Of a stretch of DNA of 8,182 bases, positions 7,293 to 8,182 are shown in pieces; positions within the stretch are counted from its first letter, which is position 1, and every line of letters starts with the position of its first letter. Source of the stretch: an uncultured Planctomycetaceae bacterium (GTDB lineage Bacteria > Planctomycetota > Planctomycetia > Planctomycetales > Planctomycetaceae); contig CAIXQV010001224.1 of NCBI GenBank assembly GCA_903921605.1, positions 1 to 8,182 on the forward strand, given 5' to 3'. The position numbers were made by a program, and so were the translations under genes. The notes under the pieces were generated by a model. That model ran no database searches. It was not told where the DNA came from and saw only the letters and a program-made list of their open reading frames with translations.

Positions 7293-7748
7293 CTAACTGG
7301 CATTTACGGACATTACACGGAGCACTGAAATAGGTCGCTTCTTGCCGGCGATTCGGATCTCTCGAGTATCAATGATGAATTCGATCAACGCAGCATTCGT
7401 CAAAGTTCCTCCGCCGTTACTTTGAAACTCCACGACGAACACATTCTTGTTTGATGAGATTATCCGGAACCTTCTGAACCCCTGACCATCACTGCCTGAG
7501 CACTCAGCCCAGTCTCCGTTCATCACGACTGTCGTCCGGTCAAACTGATTTCGATTCTTGTTGACCGCATCCAAATTGATTTCGGTAACGACGGGCTGTT
7601 CCGTATCAGAATTCCAGCAGGTCACCAGTTCAAAAACGGCCGGATGAATCCTGCGAACGTCTTGTACCGCCTCAGCCTTGCCATCATTGCGAATGAAAGC
7701 CGCCGTCAGAAAGATAGCCACACTCAGGTACTGACCGATTGTTGTCAC
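7293..7748 (-). CDS. Small hypothetical protein, probably secreted
   Basis: This 151-residue frame uses a GTG start at 7748; no ATG is available near the N-terminus, and an in-frame stop lies 13 codons further upstream. The first 27 residues look like a signal peptide: a hydrophobic stretch YLSVAIFLTAAFI, then AEA before VQD. The mature part has one Trp-Asn pair (CWNSD), a DRTTVVMNGDWAEC segment, a VFVVEFQSNGGGTL stretch and a basic C-terminus (IRIAGKKRPISVLRV). Two cysteines are visible, in TCWNS and AECSG. I recognise no family. In favour of a real gene: a sensible signal peptide, a mixed protein-like composition, and no competing frame. Against: no Shine-Dalgarno before the GTG. GC content in sampled lines is near 47-48%, below the 58-62% of neighbouring genes. 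It runs towards the YdjY gene and lies between the two 88-bp repeats. Confidence 0.55.
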   Translation of the reverse strand: MTTIGQYLSVAIFLTAAFIRNDGKAEAVQDVRRIHPAVFELVTCWNSDTEQPVVTEINLDAVNKNRNQFDRTTVVMNGDWAECSGSDGQGFRRFRIISSNKNVFVVEFQSNGGGTLTNAALIEFIIDTREIRIAGKKRPISVLRVMSVNAS

Positions 7749-7760
7749 AAGAAGACAATC
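7737..7760 (-). other. Inverted repeat enclosing the GTG start of the small gene
   Basis: GATTGT at 7737-7742 and ACAATC at 7755-7760 can pair, with a 2x2 mismatch and two further pairs inside. In the minus-strand transcript the proposed GTG start (7746-7748) would lie at the loop-proximal end of this hairpin. It might mask the start codon, but with no Shine-Dalgarno present it may equally mean that the start is misassigned or that the match is chance. Confidence 0.3.
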
Positions 7761-7987
7761 TGTCTGAGAAAGGAGGAATAAAATCTAACGCAGCCACTCA
7801 ACAAAATCAGGACCTGGTTTACCAACCCTGGTCTATTTCTTTCTGGACGCTGAGATTCGTGTGAGCTTCTGATTGCCGCCTACGAAACAATCTTAGCCCC
7901 CAACGATCTACTCGATTGACTGTAACTCGAAAACCGCTGCATGTCTGCCCGCGTTCTTTTACGTCCAACCTCTAAGAATTGCCCCCA
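7749..7987. other. Non-coding stretch between the small gene and repeat copy 2
   Basis: About 240 bp without a supportable gene on either strand. It should contain the promoter of the leftward small gene, but I could not pick a convincing -35/-10 pair on the reverse strand. It holds a good-looking AGGAGG at 7771-7776 on the plus strand with no start codon at a usable distance, and a weak interrupted hairpin at 7811-7833. It is AT-richer than the coding parts of the window. Confidence 0.6.
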
Positions 7988-8075
7988 TCAAAGTAGCCGT
8001 CTCGCTCCGCCGAGACGAGGCCTTATGGCGGGCCTGTAGATTAGTGCACCCGGATCCAAAATTCAGAAAGCATTC
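7988..8075 (+). repeat. 88-bp direct repeat, copy 2
   Basis: Identical over all 88 bases to 7108-7195, same orientation, exactly 880 bp further right. It carries the same two hairpins at 7998-8017 and 8018-8035. Here the right boundary runs into further secondary structure: GCATT at 8070-8074 pairs with AATGC at 8079-8083 around a 4-nt loop, which copy 1 lacks. This copy may therefore be the more complete form of a longer element. Confidence 0.95.
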
Positions 8076-8093
8076 GTCAATGCGAAGTGCGGT

Positions 8094-8147
8094 GTGAGCC
8101 TGCTTTGTTGGTGCCATGTGCAAGAAGCAAGGCTCATCTCGGCGGAG
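8094..8147. repeat. Palindromic stretch plus degraded inverted copy of the repeat core
   Basis: GAGCCTGCTT at 8096-8105 pairs with AAGCA-A-GGCTC at 8125-8135, ten base pairs with one bulged A. Immediately after, 8133-8147 matches the reverse complement of the repeat core (7125-7139 and 8005-8019) at 14 of 15 bases; beyond that the similarity fades. Together with copy 2 this makes an inverted arrangement about 145 bp across, as expected for a MITE-like or paired REP element. The outer boundary could not be defined. Confidence 0.5.
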
Positions 8148-8182
8148 TGTTTAGACTGGAGAGATGCGTGGCGAGATGGCGA
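8148..8182. other. Right edge of the window, no feature seen
   Basis: The last 35 bases after the palindromic stretch show no start codon with a ribosome binding site and no recognisable coding frame. They contain short GAGA-type runs only. A gene could begin beyond the edge. Confidence 0.4.

Noticed and set aside
7095..7328. Plus-strand frame starting with TTG immediately after the YdjY stop
   Set aside because: It reads straight through the 88-bp repeat, starts with a rare codon without a Shine-Dalgarno, and overlaps the 3' end of the small minus-strand gene.
7771..7776. AGGAGG on the plus strand as a sign of a rightward gene
   Set aside because: No ATG, GTG or TTG follows at a usable distance and no open frame of note begins there.
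7811..7833. Hairpin GACC-T-GGTT / AACC-CT-GGTC followed by a T-rich stretch as a terminator
   Set aside because: The stem is short and interrupted, the following bases are not a true T-run, and no plus-strand gene ends just before it.
7108..8075. A CRISPR array
   Set aside because: There are only two repeat copies, 88 bp long and 792 bp apart, with no regular spacers and no cas genes in the window.

Overview
The window most likely comes from a planctomycete chromosome. The main reason is the gene on the left, a secreted protein with the planctomycete-type cytochrome C domains PSCyt1 and PSCyt2 (DUF1549), each with a CxxCH haem motif. This architecture is abundant in Planctomycetes and also occurs in some Verrucomicrobia and related phyla. 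A secreted YdjY-domain protein and a very large FtsX-type permease fit the same picture. Coding DNA is moderately GC-rich (about 58-62% in sampled lines). I cannot name a genus.

Layout, left to right. (1) 1-1907, minus strand: the first 635 codons of the PSCyt1/PSCyt2 protein. Its C-terminal part, expected to be PSD1/DUF1553, lies beyond the left edge. (2) 1908-2251: a 344-bp divergent intergenic region with a good sigma70-like promoter candidate pointing right and a perfect 6-bp hairpin in the predicted 5' leader. (3) 2252-5866, plus strand: a 1204-residue ABC permease with two FtsX halves and ten predicted membrane segments. No ATPase gene lies beside it in the window. (4) 5867-6038: a short spacer with a perfect 16-bp palindrome inside a longer inverted repeat, then a strong Shine-Dalgarno. 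(5) 6039-7094, plus strand: a secreted YdjY-domain protein. (6) 7095-8182: an AT-richer, repeat-rich stretch. It holds two identical 88-bp direct repeats (7108-7195 and 7988-8075) on either side of a small, probably secreted hypothetical protein (7293-7748, minus strand, GTG start), followed by further hairpins and a degraded inverted copy of the repeat core.

The three recognisable genes all encode exported or membrane proteins, but nothing in the sequence ties them into one pathway. The permease and the YdjY gene run in the same direction 172 bp apart, with a palindromic element between them, so co-transcription is possible but not shown. I see no convincing new multi-gene system. The part most worth a second look is the right-hand 1.1 kb, where dispersed palindromic repeats bracket an unrecognised small gene of different base composition.
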